A stretch of DNA of 64,000 nucleotides from Dysidea avara (lineage: Eukaryota; Porifera; Demospongiae; Dictyoceratida; Dysideidae), in NCBI RefSeq assembly GCF_963678975.1, contig NC_089272.1, positions 8,352,408 through 8,416,407 on the forward strand, read 5' to 3'. Shown here piece by piece: positions 1 to 21,893 of the stretch. The position numbers and the translations under genes were made by a program. The notes beneath the pieces were generated by a model. That model was not told the DNA's origin, did no database searches, and was given only the letters and a program-made list of their open reading frames with translations. Position 1 is the stretch's first letter, and each line of letters opens with the position of its first letter.

Positions 1-28
1 TATAAGTGAGACATACTGTATGTACGTA

Positions 29-1130
29 CAGTGGAACCTGTGTATAACGATCACTTGTGGACCAGGAAGTGTTGCCCTTTACGGATTGTTACAGAGAACA
101 ACCTGCATTAGGCGGTCAGCAGAGCTATGACCATTATAAATAGGTAAATTAGGTAATTATCGAGGTTTGTGCTAACCGAAATAATTATATGGCAAGGTTA
201 GCTTGTTGCCTGTTGTGAATGTTGCTAATGGCCATTGAATACTTTTAAACAATGAAACCAGACAGATTAATTGCGAGTTTATTTAAAGCTGGCACAGTTT
301 TCATAAGGTTTCAGTTTTCATAAGGTTCAGCAGTGTTATGCAAGCAATCACATTAGTTGTGAGCAATCATTACTGTGGTTGACTACCAGTTCCTGTCATT
401 TGCAAATGAATGTAATTATGTTGTGTAATGTAGCACAGATCATCACAGCATTTAATAAGATCGTCATGTGCTGTTATTACAAGCCTCGATACAAAATGAA
501 CTAGTCACCAGTTTTTCAAGATACAGCTGTCAAATTTGGATGAAGTAAATAAGCTGCAATTATGCAGAAGCCAATACTCGTTTCTGCCTGGTAGTGACAA
601 AGTTTTAAAAAAGTGTCTTTGATGGGTAGAATTAATGCGTGAATAATTAGGTAAATAGTGTCTTATAACAAGTCCAGTCCCATAGCGCCAAGCACAAAGT
701 AAGAGTTCACAAGTTCGTGTAAAGGATAGAGAACAAAACACTTATAGATTTCTGTTAGTACAAGGTGCTTCATGGTGATACAGTAGCTTGCTTGTTTTAA
801 GCCCTGTAAATTGTATGGTGAAGCCATACAAAACTGTTCTAAGCCACCTTAAAGGATGTCAATTGTAGATTGTGGTGGCAGATAAAAACAGGCCACCAAC
901 TATTCTTTATGAGGCAACAACTGCTAGATGCTAGAGTTTAAGCTACAGGTATGTGTACAGTTATTCGTAGGTGAATTCTTGGCTGGCCGTGATACACATT
1001 AGACAGGTAATCACTTAGTACAGACCACAATGCATACATCAGTGTTGAAAAATATTTAGGACCTTGTGATAATGGCCATTATAAAGAGGTGACCGCTCAA
1101 TCCAGGTGACCGTTAACACAGGTTCTACCG
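29..1130. mobile_element. pogo/Tigger-like non-autonomous inverted-repeat element
   Basis: The left end reads CAGTGGAACCTGTGTATAAC after a TA at 27-28. The right end, reverse complemented, reads CGGTAGAACCTGTGTTAACG and is followed by TA at 1131-1132. CAGTGGAACC termini with TA duplication are typical of pogo/Tigger-type Tc1-mariner elements. No transposase frame is visible inside its 1.1 kb, so it is probably a deletion derivative. It lies just upstream of, or in an intron of, the SLC37 gene that enters from the left. A second, shorter copy with similar ends (CAATGGAACCTCTTC at 1230 and a right end near 1400) follows it. Confidence 0.6.
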
Positions 1131-1654
1131 TATTTCTGTTGCATTCTGTTAATTATTCTAATAAAGCAGTCACCTGAAAATGCCATCAAGTTTCAGACCT
1201 ATAAAGTATTGTAGACTGTATGTATACAATGGAACCTCTTCAAAGGAGCACTAGATTCCACCTCTCTACATGGGACTGTTTCTGTGTTACAGATCTCTAA
1301 AGTGAAATTGTACTGTACCTCAGACAACCTCTTCTAGTAATTAAAGTTCCTCAAAAACAGTCCTGCAAATAATATCTTTTATAGAGAGACCCCACTGTAT
1401 GCACAACTACTGTATTTACTTGGTTAAATGCCACACATTTAATAGTAGTCACATTTGAGTGGTGATTTTGAAAATTGAGGAGTTCAAACATTGTTTTCAA
1501 GGCCTGAGAGGTGGCCGATTTTCAATAGTCACCAAACTGATTTTAGGAAATAAGGTACATGTAATAAATTCTGCAGTGTTTAACCATGTAAATACTGTTT
1601 GTACAGCTACTACATTTACCAATTGCTGTTTACACAAACTATATTACACTACAG

Positions 1655-10093
<8,439 letters not shown>

Positions 10094-10700
10094 ACACACT
10101 AAACTGTCGTGTATATATTTCTAATGCACACCTACTGTACATGTAATGTACCATACAATACATTGGAGTGGATAGTCACAATTTTGTATATAAAGGTTGA
10201 CGGTACAACCCACAGCAAGTATTTCAGTGTTACTTATAATATGTAAGGATGTAGTAAGTCATCAGCCGACAAGGCATTATGTAGTTAGAGCTAACTCATG
10301 ACCCATTAAATCTAAAATAGTCATTGCTGAGATGTGAGGTACGTTATCATAAGGACCCAACCATTCCACCACTATATATACAGTAGTAATACAGTTTCTT
10401 TAATGCACACTTCAGTTTATAAGTAAGTTGTGTGCTTACTCTTACAGATCATCACCCAGTGGGCCTAGATTGAGGAATAACTATAGTGAAACAATGTAGC
10501 AATGTCATGTATTACTGTTGTATTCAGTGTTATTTATTAACCACCGCTACTCTCTATAAGATGTAATAATTGTAGGTATTGTAGTGCACTGCCATGCACT
10601 TAGTATGTAATTGTATTTTTATTTATTATTTATGTATTGTATTTCATATGTAAATGTATTAGCTAATAAATTTTTAATGCAATAAGGATAGAGTTGTTGT
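10094..10700 (+). other. 3' untranslated region and polyadenylation signal of SLC37 gene A
   Basis: AT-rich sequence without coding character follows the stop at 10093. AATAAA at 10665-10670 is the first canonical signal I see downstream, so the transcript probably ends near 10690. That places the 10448-10499 alternative exon inside the transcribed unit. Confidence 0.5.
10448..10499 (+). CDS. Alternative last coding exon of SLC37 gene A
   Basis: An acceptor (CTTACAG) ends at 10447. If exon 9873-9982, which ends in phase 2, is spliced here rather than to 10030, the frame continues as RSSPSGPRLRNNYSETM and stops at TAG 10497-10499. The fit in phase, the clean acceptor and the position before the only clear AATAAA (10665) support a real alternative end. 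It would replace the acidic DAPLVEETVFN tail with a basic/serine one. Transcript evidence is needed to say whether it is used, or is just a downstream untranslated exon. Confidence 0.45.
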
Positions 10701-12258
10701 CAATTTGGTGATTACGGTAGACCCATGAATCCTTGATTTACTGACTGTTCATTGCAAGTTTTGAATGGAGCTCTGTATTTATAAAGTTGTAAAGGAAATA
10801 AAACCAGTACAGCTGTGGTGGAATATTGTTTTGGAGTCTGGATTTCTAGATAATACAAATGATTGCTGACCATAATACCCTCCCCTATTACAGCCCCGTA
10901 GTGGTGTTCCTCCTAAACTTACATTCAAAAACTTTTGGTTGTATCATGGATGAACCATGCCAACATGATCTTATTGATGTTGATGACAATCCCCTTAGAT
11001 ATAGTATCCTTTGCTTGTGTAGTAGTTCTGTAATTGTAGATATGTACTCTTGTCACAAAACAAATAAAAGTGCTACTCAGAACAAAGACGAATGAGAAAT
11101 TAGCTAGGAATGAAAGAGCTCGATGGAGATCAAGATACTCTAACAGACCAGTCGTGCATGTACGATATGCTCCTAATAAAAGAAAAGTAACCATCCAAAT
11201 CTTAAGGGGGAGTTAGCTGACTTCTCAAAGATAGAGGAACATGAAATTGCACTCTTCACAGCATAGACCTAGCCTTTCTTATTTCAGTGTTAAGGAATGG
11301 TGAGTGCTGCAGTATCAGAGCCCTTAAGTGTTAGTGCTAACCCGTGCATGTAGTAGCTTATTGATCCAACACCCACCTCTCTACATTTCAGGATGGCTTA
11401 CATTCCATTGGATTGGGCTAGCTGATATGGCAAAGTGCATACCAAGACTGGAATATTAGTATGCTTGTATCGTGAGTACCGCCACGTACAGTACTGCAGT
11501 AGCAGGTACTACACAGTAATACCTCACTACTGCTAATCTTTGATTTGATATCGATAATGTTGAATAAAAATAGAAGTTCTTTAAGAGCAAGTCAGAATAG
11601 AATACAGTAGACCCTGTTTATCCAAATTGGAAATGACTGTTATATATTAGGGCCTTTGTGCATTAATAAAATTAATTTATCATCAATAACATGCCACCTT
11701 TGATTTCACAACTTTTTGAAGGCCACACCTTTTTTATACAGCTTGGCTGTTTTTGTGTGGATTCACTTATCTGAACACTTTACTATTGCCCGAGGCACAT
11801 TGGAGTCTTGATACCCAAAGGTGTGTAATGAAAATTTTGTGCATAATTCACACAACTTGCCTAACGGCCCATGCAATACATATACTATCACTACAAAAGC
11901 TGAGTGGCCTAACTATAATATACCACACCAAATTGTTCACATGTGTAATATAATCATTCAAGACCGCCATTCATACAAAATGCAGCAGTTCACTTGCACA
12001 CTTCTTTTAAATTTTAACTCTGCGTAGTGATTAATGTAATGATGTCACAGTACGACGTACAATATAAATGTAGTTATTGGTTGAATTACACATTGAGATA
12101 ATTTATGGGAGTTCATGTCAGAATTGGAGTATAACGATTACTTCAGATCACCATAAGGATTTCTTACTGATTTCAGTGAATTACATGAGTATTTGAATTA
12201 TCCTGTCTGGGTTAATAAATCCATCCATACATAGTCATAAAACAGTTGGTAGTTAATG
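10701..12258. other. Intergenic sequence between convergent genes
   Basis: No supportable gene. It contains a degenerate copy of the dispersed CTCTAATAGAG motif near 11129 and a repeat around 11615-11800 whose pieces recur at 38980-39130. A piece at 11725-11755 (a poly-T run followed by CAGCTTGGCTG) is also found in the hairpin at 31892-32208. Confidence 0.5.
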
Positions 12259-15200
12259 TTAGTAACTGGTGTGCAAGGTTAAATGATACTGCAGATCTGT
12301 ACTACATGTGAACACTTGACCACAGTGTTGGCAGTGGTAATGTTTGTTTACTGTGTGTAGTCGTACATGTTCCCACAAACCACTGATGCTTGAGAATGCC
12401 ACACCACAATACTGGCATTGGTAAGGCTTATCTCCGATGTGTGTTCTCAGGTGAGATTGAAAACCATTGTATTTGGTGAATGTTTTGTTACAATAGTCAC
12501 ATCTTAGCTGCTTATCTCCTTTATGAGTAGTCAGGTGTGCTTTCAGTGCACCTTTGTGTGTGAAGCTTTTATCACAATAGTGACACTGATGTCGCTTCTC
12601 TTGGGCATGTTCCCAGAGATGTGCTTGTAGTATGCTCGGCTCCATATATGTCCTGTTACAATATTGGTGTTGACACATCTCCCTTGTGTGCATGGCCGTG
12701 TGTGCCTGCAATTGTGCAACAGTGGTACAAGCTTTGCTGCAATACATACAGTGATGTGGTGCTGGTCTTGCATGATATTGTAAATGTAACTGCAGCCATT
12801 CTTCATGTGCAAACGCCTCACTACAATAAGGACAAGGAAACGGTTTACTTTCAACATGTGTCATCAAGTGCTGTTGAAGTGTTCCAGGGGCTGCAAATGT
12901 TTTGCTACAACACTGACATTGGTAAGGTTGATGGCCATCTTTGTCATTTGTTAGTTTACTATTTGGTACTGACTTGTCACTGTTTGTCAATTCCTTGGTG
13001 TCTTTGACTTCTTCCGGCAGTGTCGGTTTAGCCTTCACATTTCTTTTCCCTTGTGGTTTGGCCTTGGATTGTTTTGGAGTGCTACTACCAGCCCAGGTTG
13101 AATCACAGTCTTTGTGTTTAGCAATATGTTGATAAAGTTTGGATTGTGTGGGGAGCACTTCTCCACAAATTTCGCATGTGAATGCTTTCAATCGACAAGA
13201 CCTTGAGTGATTTTTTAACTTTTTCTTGTCGGTAAATTCCTTTTGACAGTGAGCACAGGTGTATTTTTGTGCTAGATGAATAAGTACAGAAATGTACAGC
13301 ATAATCATGACAAATAAGAGTTCATGTTTCTTTTTAACCCACAGGGAATCTTGACTTCATTATCCTAAGACCCATTATATCCAATGAATTTGCCTAATAT
13401 TTAGCATCGGGATAAATGAGAACCCACTGTACACTGTGCTGAGATAGTTCACCGGTACAAACAAAAGCACACTCTACTCCACACACTAACTTACCATCAT
13501 CATTACTGACATACTCTTCTACCAATTCCTTCCCACACAATACTAACAGATCGCCTTGCTGGGTAGAGTACTGTTCCTCATGCCACACTAACAGCTCACT
13601 ACCAGGAGTGATGTCCTCAGTGGTGAAGTAGTACACCATGCCGCCATATTGGAATGGCAACATGTTGTACTGTGTGTCAATGTCAGCACATTTGATGTGC
13701 CTCATCCAGTTAGCATGTACATCATTATTACCATCCATGTACAGTGAGCCACAACTATTGGTACTGATCTGAGTAGGGATACAATTCATATGTGCAATTG
13801 TGTTTTCTTTTACAGTGGTCAAACTCACCTCCCAGAAGTAACTTGTATCAGTTTCATCAGTTACATCTTCTTTCTGTACCACTTCTCCCTTGTAGGGACC
13901 AATCCTAGTCCTTCTGGGTATAAACTCTTTGGCAAACACTCCCTTACCAGCATTCATAATGGAGGACATCTTCACTGTAACTTGTAGTGGTACTGGTACA
14001 CTGGTAAAGGATTTTGAGTCTTGGTCCCACCCCCGGGATTCATCCAATGGGAACAGACAACCATATTTCTTGTGGTGCATCATATTGTAATTATCATAAT
14101 CTATACAACATAATCACATCATGTCAAGATAGGTTGTGCAATTAGTTATCTAACAATATTACACTGGGACCCCCAGTGTGCTAGGTAAATCACAGAGTTT
14201 TAGATTTGTTTTAAAATGAAGCCTTTTTATTTACATGCAGAGCTCCTCGCTCTAATAGAACATTCACTTTCTTTGTGACAAAAATACTCTAATAAAACAG
14301 TCACTACTAGTGTTCCAAAAATCAAAGGTTTGGTCAATCAAGATGCTACCATGACAGTTTCTAATGTTGTAAAATAAAGAACATCTGTTCCAAAGCCTGC
14401 ACATATTTTTTTGTAGCAATGCTGAAATGCATACGTTGACAAATCAGCTTTTCTTCATAGTCTCAAACAAAACGTAGTTCTCAAACCATCAACCATACAG
14501 GTACACAATTTGTGTCATTGTGTGATGCAACAAGGAATAAATGATTGGTAGGGCTTTACCCTACAACAACAGTATGAGGTCAACGGTTCACTACATGTGT
14601 ACTGTGATGAGTACCAAATAAGGAGTTCACAACTCCACGCTGAGCATCTATCCAGGCTCAAATACTTTATAGAACAAGTACAAATAAAAAATTAATGAGG
14701 AATTTTAAGTCCAATAAAAAATAAGTAGTAGTGAAACAAGCTTGAATCTGTGGAATATGCTGAGGGGAACACCAAGGAGAGTCCAGGAGAGCACAACACC
14801 AGGGTATGAAGTTGACTCGTAAATGCTGATCAGGTATATAAACGCCGGTCTTGTAGTTGCTGGGGTAAAAAGTTGCTTGAAAGAAATAAACGCCCCTGGC
14901 AGTAATTTGAGATAATACAGTAAATAGATAAACGCTACTCAAAGTCAATCTCTGTGTCTGGAAATGAAGACTACCGTACACAAGGAAATTTTGACGTAGG
15001 AAAAATTTGACGAATTCAGACTTCAGCAGATTTGACGAATAAAATGTTGACGAAATCAAAAAATTGTAGGCAAAACCTGTACTTTTAAGGGCGCTTATAA
15101 ATATTTGACGAATTTAAATTTGACGAATTAAACCGATTCGTCAAATTCATCAAATTTTTTTGACGTCAAAATTTCCTTGCGTACGGTACTGTATAGAACG

Positions 15201-16715
15201 TTAGGTATGAAAAAGAAACTGTTGTATAAATGTAAAAGTGTGTTTTGAAAATGTCCGTGTCCGACCATATCCACCTCTTCTAACTACCCAATTCCATTCC
15301 TACATTTTTTTTTACTAAAGCTGATGCTTCAGTGGAATATATATAGAAGGAGAAATACAGTACATGTGAAGTGTGCACATGTGTAAACTCACAAATATTC
15401 TCATCATCAATGCACAACACCTCACTGGCTTGCAGTGGTGACCCTTGACAATAGCTAGGGTGCAAACAATAACCATATAAGGTGAATTTGAAAATAACAG
15501 GCCATATATAGCTGCTCAGTTCACAGCAAGAACTATGGTGTTGTGATTACCAGTGCACAAAAACAATAGACAACTAACCAAAAGGATTGCCTATAAGTCT
15601 ATAACAAACAACTTTTGAGATCCCATAGTTGTGACTTATGACTGTACTAGACAGCATTAACTGTGTAGTTAATGCTGGAGCTATTGACTATTTGCTAAGA
15701 TGAGAACACTGACTATTAACACTGTAACTACCATTGTTGAAGATCAAAATTCTCTAATAGAGCAGTCAGGTAAATAAATATTTTGTTCAGTGAAGATCAT
15801 ATGAAATGCTTTACACATAAATTTAACAAATTACGATACACACTTGATATGGTTACTATAATAAGGTTGTCCTAACAAAAAGGTGACCACTAAATGAGGT
15901 TTCTTTTTGGCAATACATTACGTACCTGTTTCTGTTTTCAGTGTCAAACTGTTCAGTAACTATCTCATCCGAAAGGTATACTTCCCTTGATGATGATGAT
16001 GATGAGGTGTTCAGTAGGCAGTCACCTCCACTGGACACATTAGACAGCTGCTGCTTCACAGCTGCTCCACACTTGTTGTTGTTGTTTCCATTATACAACA
16101 CTTGACCCTGACTGATACTGACTGTATAATGGTCCCCATTAGTACTGGTGGATTGACCTCTTGTGTCCTGTGTGTATAAACAATGATATTAGTTCATGAG
16201 TTAGACATGGTATAGCAATGGGGAATACCCACATATATTTTACTTATACTTCTATAGCACTTGCTGATGACACCATTTGGCAAGATCCAAGATGTAGTAA
16301 GCATTTTCTCCAGGTAACAGTCGAGACTCTTCTAACAAGAACATGTATATCAAGTCTTCATCTATAGGATCTATCAATTTAGGCCTTTGTTATGGATAAA
16401 TATATTGTGCTCAGCAAGTGAAGGAATCCTTGAATATCTAAACCATTTTTATCTGAATTTCTGGCTGTTCAATGTCAACAGTTTAGTTGGAATTCATGCC
16501 TTGTTTTATTTCAAGATTCACTTAAGCGTATCATACAACTGCCACGAATAGCTGCTATAATGAAAGACTCACTGCACTGGATAAAACATTTTGTTGGCCA
16601 TTTAATTTAAAGTCACCATATCTAACTTTGTTCACCTGTAGAGTAGAGATGTCTTGAAATGATGACTTGTTCCTAGGATTGGTAGCATTGTGACCACTGT
16701 TACTGGTAGAATCTG
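12259..16715 (-). CDS. PRDM-family SET domain and C2H2 zinc finger protein (5' end not found)
   Basis: Six exons join in phase on the minus strand: 16715-16636, 16167-15926, 15454-15393, 14100-13829, 13768-13495 and 13271-12259 (stop). About 646 residues are visible. First comes a Ser/Thr/Asn-rich N-terminal part with a serine run. A PR/SET domain follows, from GKGVF through RIGPYKGEVV, FWE|ISTNS, NWMRHIKCA and FQYGGMVYYFTTEDITPG to SELLVWHEEQY. The last exon holds ten C2H2-type fingers: two proximal (the first ends in Cys), a Lys-rich linker, then eight close together. Finger 4 of the distal array has an atypical C-x4-C. This is the PRDM layout; such proteins bind DNA through the fingers and methylate histones or recruit repressors. 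The closest feel is PRDM9-like, but His replaces the Tyr of the usual LVWYG, so activity is uncertain. The gene lies tail to tail with SLC37 gene A. Confidence 0.9.
14974..15186. mobile_element. Small TA-flanked MITE in a PRDM intron
   Basis: The left end CCGTACACAAGGAAATTTTG and the right end, reverse complemented CCGTACGCAAGGAAATTTTG, enclose 213 bp, with TA on both sides (14972-14973 and 15187-15188). The interior is AT-rich with repeated TTTGACGAA words. It is in the intron between PRDM exons 15454-15393 and 14100-13829. Confidence 0.7.
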
Positions 16716-17635
16716 CTGGAGACAATAGCAGTATTAATGTAATGGAGTGTGCAAATAGATATTAACTTAAAAGAGCATAGAGATTTAATAAACAGAAGGT
16801 CTTGTGTTGTGGTGTTTCAGGTGGTACTACAGAACTGAAGGCGACAGTACACAGCACATACCCTGTACTTCTAACTCTTAACAAATTTCAATCACAGCTC
16901 ATTGTTGCACCTCGATAGCACAGAGCTAATGAGAAGTGTACAAACACTCTGTACTGCTAGTGCATTTTATTATCTGACTATGATCAAATAGAATTTTGTG
17001 TGCATTCTATTAGAATAACAGAGCTCTGTAAAACAGCACTGACATCACATTTTACATCCACTGCACAATATCATGTTGACAAGCATCATGCACATGTTTA
17101 CACCACTACAATGACAGCATGCTACAGAGTAGCATAGAAATGGCATAAAGTAGGAGCTTGTCAACAGCTGGTAAGGATGAAACATAGTGGCATATTAGCA
17201 CAGTTGTGTTCTAGAGATGGTTATAATTGCTTATACCAACTGTCATTATAATGTGGTCAATACCCAAAAGTAATTGTGTGTTCTTCCTACTATGAAGCAT
17301 TGAATTGTCTATGTGATATACAAGTTTTCATTACTCCACTTAAGCTTTATTTTGATCTAATATCTAGTGACCTATATACCGAATATAGAAAACTCACACT
17401 TGCACAACAGATTTGTGAGGGCTGACTCAGTTTAGTTTTGTACAGTAGTGATAACTGAGACAAGTTATGCTGAACTGAACCAACATGCGATGTAAGGAAA
17501 GTATTTATTAGTTTGTATCTATAAATGAACAAATTCATTATCTCGGCACTTTTGTCAAACTGTAGGAACAAAAATGTTCATTTAATTGTTACAGGTTCAT
17601 ACACAATTGCTTCTGGTAAGCATCCATTCTAAGTA

Positions 17636-18268
17636 CCGTGTTTCTATATTTATAAACTGTTTAAAAATATTTCGTCAAAGCTAGTGTCCGACGAAAATTA
17701 ATCACGCGAAAAATTTTTACCAACGTAATATCCGAGAAGTTGAATTAATTCGGTTAACTGCTTTCTGGCCACCTGGATCGAGGCTTGGCTATTGGCGTGT
17801 CAAGCATAAGTCCTTTGCTGCAGTCTTTTAAAAACAAGGACCTCCCTCATCCTAGGAGAGAGGGGAGCTGTCTTCATCTATTTCCGGTCTCATTTCGCCG
17901 CACATTGGTAATGATCAAGGTAATGATGCCATTCTGTGATAGACAGCCACTATAGGACACATTAAATGAAGTATATATGCACATATGCATCTAGCTACAA
18001 CAATTCCACTCCAGTCCATTGCTTGACTTGTGACGGACAACTTCTGAATCTGGGGTGCAGCCTCCATGGAACGGAGACACCGCCACACTTCAGTTTCGCT
18101 GCTTGTCATTCTGTTTCTCTTATATACAAAAAAGGCCATTATAGAATTAACAAAGTTATGTAATTCATTGTTAAAAATTTTCATCGCTTGAGAACACAGG
18201 TGAAAAATTTTTAACACGAAAATTTAACTTGTGAAAATTTCTCAAAGCCTATATTTATAGAAATACGC
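17636..18268. mobile_element. TA-flanked inverted-repeat element with CCGTGTTTCTATA ends
   Basis: The left end is CCGTGTTTCTATATTTATAA; the right end, reverse complemented, is GCGTATTTCTATAAATATAG. TA flanks both sides (17634-17635 and 18269-18270). It spans 633 bp. Two overlapping short frames inside (17915-18217) look non-coding. Confidence 0.6.
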
Positions 18269-18311
18269 TATTCCAGTACATCACTATGTAATGTACATAC
18301 ACAAACACATA

Positions 18312-20012
18312 CAGTGGAACACCTCTAAGATGGACACAAATGGGGAAATGAAATATGTCCTTTATATGGAGTTGTCCTTATTTAAGGGGTGTTCTAAAAT
18401 TTTAAAATAATCAGTTTTAACGCACAAGACTGGACCTCATACTAGACTAAGTGGTGGAGCAACAGTATCAGTTTAATAGCAACAGAAGTGATGTTATTAA
18501 TAGTGCTCGCGGCTATTTGAAGCCACACAACATGCAATTTTTGTATTGTTGCTTATATTCACATAATGTATAAAATGAATCCATATGCTACTTACGTTGG
18601 AAGTGCTTCTCTTTCTCTTCAACACAAACCAAACAGAATTCTTCTAGCCTATACGATTTTATAACTATGCGTAGTTCTTTATGAAGCACTTAAATCGAAA
18701 CTAGTCCTCCATTTTTCACAGTAGCGCACTGGAAACCACGTTGAACAAACTTCAGCTTATAACTCACAACTCTATGTTTAGTATTAGTACACAGTGTACA
18801 TAGAACTTAAGTTAGTACTAAAAGTGTGCTACACCATTCAAAACCTCATGTTCTCGGTGCCGTAACTCATGAAGCCATAACGCTACGGACAAAATCTAAA
18901 CATAGACCTCTGGAGAATTTATCAGCGAATCTCCCTACAAAATTTGAAGCCTTCACGTCTATCACTCAAAAACTAGTTTTATTTTTAGTAAACATGTGCA
19001 AAGATTGCGTGCGCCCAACATTATTGATACAATAACCACACAAATTCCTATTGACCGCAATCACCAACTTTTCAAAATAACATGTCATAAACACAAAAAG
19101 CTCTGTTTTCTCTTCTTCACACACAGGAACAGCTTTTTGCTCCGCCTGGAGTCTCCAAGTCGCTCTTGGATAGGATAGCTTGTAATGCCTTGTGATTCCA
19201 GCTGGTAACATTGTTCCCTACATAAGCAGCTTACAATTACAATACTAACTACCAGCATACCCTGTCACTTGAGAAAACAAGGCACGAACGCATGTCGCCT
19301 ACAAGCGGAAAGTGCGTTCACACTTGTTGCCTTAAATAACAGTTACTTTTACATTAATTCATGTTAGTGTAACTGTTGATCCATCAGACAATCATTTGCT
19401 AACACTTCCAAGTATGCATAGTGATGCCAATTATGATGCAATAGCCGCATGTGGTTCCTGGGCTGACACTTAAACGGCTTCAAATATCAGCGAGCACCCT
19501 TAAGCATGAGTTACCTATGGTGTGTGGCCTCTACTACACTATCCAGACAATTAGGCACCACAAATATTTTATACATGCTCCAAAAAAAAACTTGTCCAGA
19601 TTACTCCATATTTGATAGTTATCAAGATGGTTGGCTATACAGATTATGTGGTTTATCCTGTAGTGACTATTTTCAGAAGACCTGGGTAAGAACACCATGA
19701 TCAGTACTTTATGTACATTCATATGGCTTCTCGCAACTGCGACACTTTGTAGTGCATTAAATAATGTAGCTCGACCAAGTTGATTGTTGAACTGGCAATG
19801 AACCTGTGTCCGTGATTAGCGAGGTGTTGTACTGTAGTGTTTGCCATATCTGGGAATTGTGCACTGTCCGGTTTAAGGAATAGAGAGGTGTCCGCTATTG
19901 AGGGGGCATTAATACACACAGGTATTGGAAGTTGCATTTGGGAATTTATTAATTGTCCGTTATAAAGAGGCTGTCCGCCATTCAGGGGTGTTCGTTAAGA
20001 GGGGTTCCACTG
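18312..20012. mobile_element. pogo/Tigger-like element with a second element nested in it
   Basis: The left end CAGTGGAACACCTCTAAGAT and the right end, reverse complemented CAGTGGAACCCCTCTTAACG, span 1,701 bp with TA on both sides. Inside, an inverted repeat beginning GTGCTCGCGGCTATTTGAAG at about 18507 pairs with sequence ending near 19498, indicating a nested element of about 1 kb. No intact transposase is visible. Confidence 0.65.
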
Positions 20013-21462
20013 TACACCAATTTGTGAATGTGTAAACATGCAACACAATGTACATCTTTAAAGATATTGGTTTTTCACACGTAGCTTATCTGTACACACA
20101 TCAGATATCTGAGCAGATGGGGACAACCTTGCGTCTATATAAAAGTATATATCCATATTGAAGCTGAACTCAAATAAACACCGGGTCCTAAATGAAGGCC
20201 AGGGAGTGCTACCTTATTTTAAGGGTGGGGATTGCTTAATTTGTAGAACAAGGCTTACTACAACCAAAAACTAATGAAACTGTGCATGAAACCATACAAT
20301 GAAACTATACAATGAAACTATATCCATCACATGCTAAAATTTAAGGTTACCATATACTGGAAATTCAGCTAATGGAAGCCATATGGAAAAGAAGCCATAA
20401 TGTTACCACAAGAATTCATTTATTGCATTATGCGATAAGATTTACACAATAACAATATGGCCACGATGCGTGTTACAGCGCGTGGCTTTGTAGTAAGAAG
20501 AAATTCGTTATTGTTTAGAGAGTAATAGTGAAGAAGACATTCACAGAAGTAAGTAGAGTGGCAAAGAATGTTTCTTTAAGACAATTCACATCTTTCGCGC
20601 AAAGTTTTGGCAGCAAAGATAATTTGTGGTTTTAGTATGGTATCCTAAACGGTGAGTAGAGCACTTCTGCGTCAGTTTTCTTTAGTATACTAATGAGTTA
20701 TACCTCTGTATTTGTGCTGGCTTATATAATATACGTAGGAGTAGTGACCTATCGTGTAAAGAAATGGCTTCTGTGGCTGTAGCGAATAGTACGGGCGATG
20801 TTTCACAACTCTGCGGGTTACAAGAAATTTGTAATTGTTAATAGCTCTGTTGCGTTAATAGCTACCTAGTCTTCTGTGCTATTGGTCACTAACTAGTAGT
20901 CTGTGCTAACGTCCAGTGTTGCAATAGTGGCCTAATACTTGTTCTGTTTATTGCAAGTTGACGCCAAATAGTTACTTCGAAGGTGCTGGTAACTTGCGAT
21001 GTAACTCAGCAAATAAAGAGTTCGCTTATCTGAATTTATCACTAATAGTAGGAGATACCTTGCTCTTTCAATTGCAATCAGACATCAGTGTGTAACATGC
21101 AAGGTCTGTGTGCTAGAACTGTAGTTTGTAGAGGATGCGTTTAATTGGATTTTAAATGACTTCCGGTATACCGTAACCTTAATGTTAACTGCTGTTACAG
21201 ACTAACACATGCTCCATAATTGTGTACAAAGGCTTCTGCAAGTACTGTAGGGTGAGTTATTTGGGAGCCTGTATTCTGCGGAATACAGAATAGCAGAATT
21301 ACGGAATAAGCGAAAATCACATTCTAAATGTTTTGTTATTGTTTATAGCCTCTATAACATTTTAATATACATACCTCACCTTGTAGAGAACACAGTCACG
21401 ATGGCACTGAAACTCGGGGTGATCTTTAAATAGGATATGTACAAAGATGTTCACTCTAGAAC

Positions 21463-21893
21463 AATCTAACTAAGCTAAACTACTGTTAAATATGCTTCAC
21501 TACATAATCGCTAGAAAACTAGAAGTTCTTTGTGCTATACTTGCTCATACCAGCTGTCACACACGAGCAGCTAGCTAGCTAACTGGCCGAATAGTTTAGG
21601 ACAAAACAATCCACCCCCTAGGTAGCTACCCGCATGCATGGAATAATCTGACCTTTCTTATAACTCTGTTACCATTTCCTAAAGTATTTCAAATAAATTC
21701 GGAGGATAATACTGCTTTCAGCTCCCAACATCAGAGCTCCAACCTCGGCTCTAACACTTTGTATATAACTCCAATAAATTTGGGCAGTTACTCGTGTGTG
21801 ACAGCTGGTATGAGTAAGTATAGCACAAAGAACTTCTAGTTTTCTAGCGATTGTGTAGTGAAGTGCATTTGATGGTAGTTTAGCTTAGTTAGA
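21463..21893. repeat. Inverted repeat with ~100-bp arms
   Basis: The arms at about 21463-21573 and 21787-21893 are almost perfect reverse complements, both containing the word AGAAGTTCTTTGTGCTATAC or its inverse. They are separated by about 215 bp of unrelated sequence. It may be a foldback MITE; target duplications were not resolved. Confidence 0.65.

Noticed and set aside
12543..13132. Several 60-130 codon frames overlapping the zinc finger exon
   Set aside because: They are shadow frames of the PRDM zinc finger exon on minus, whose frame has ten regular fingers.
17347..17571. Possible upstream PRDM exon ending SQICCAS before GTGAGT
   Set aside because: Its donor leaves phase 0, whereas the first secure PRDM exon (16715) needs phase 1. 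Nothing in the peptide supports PRDM membership.
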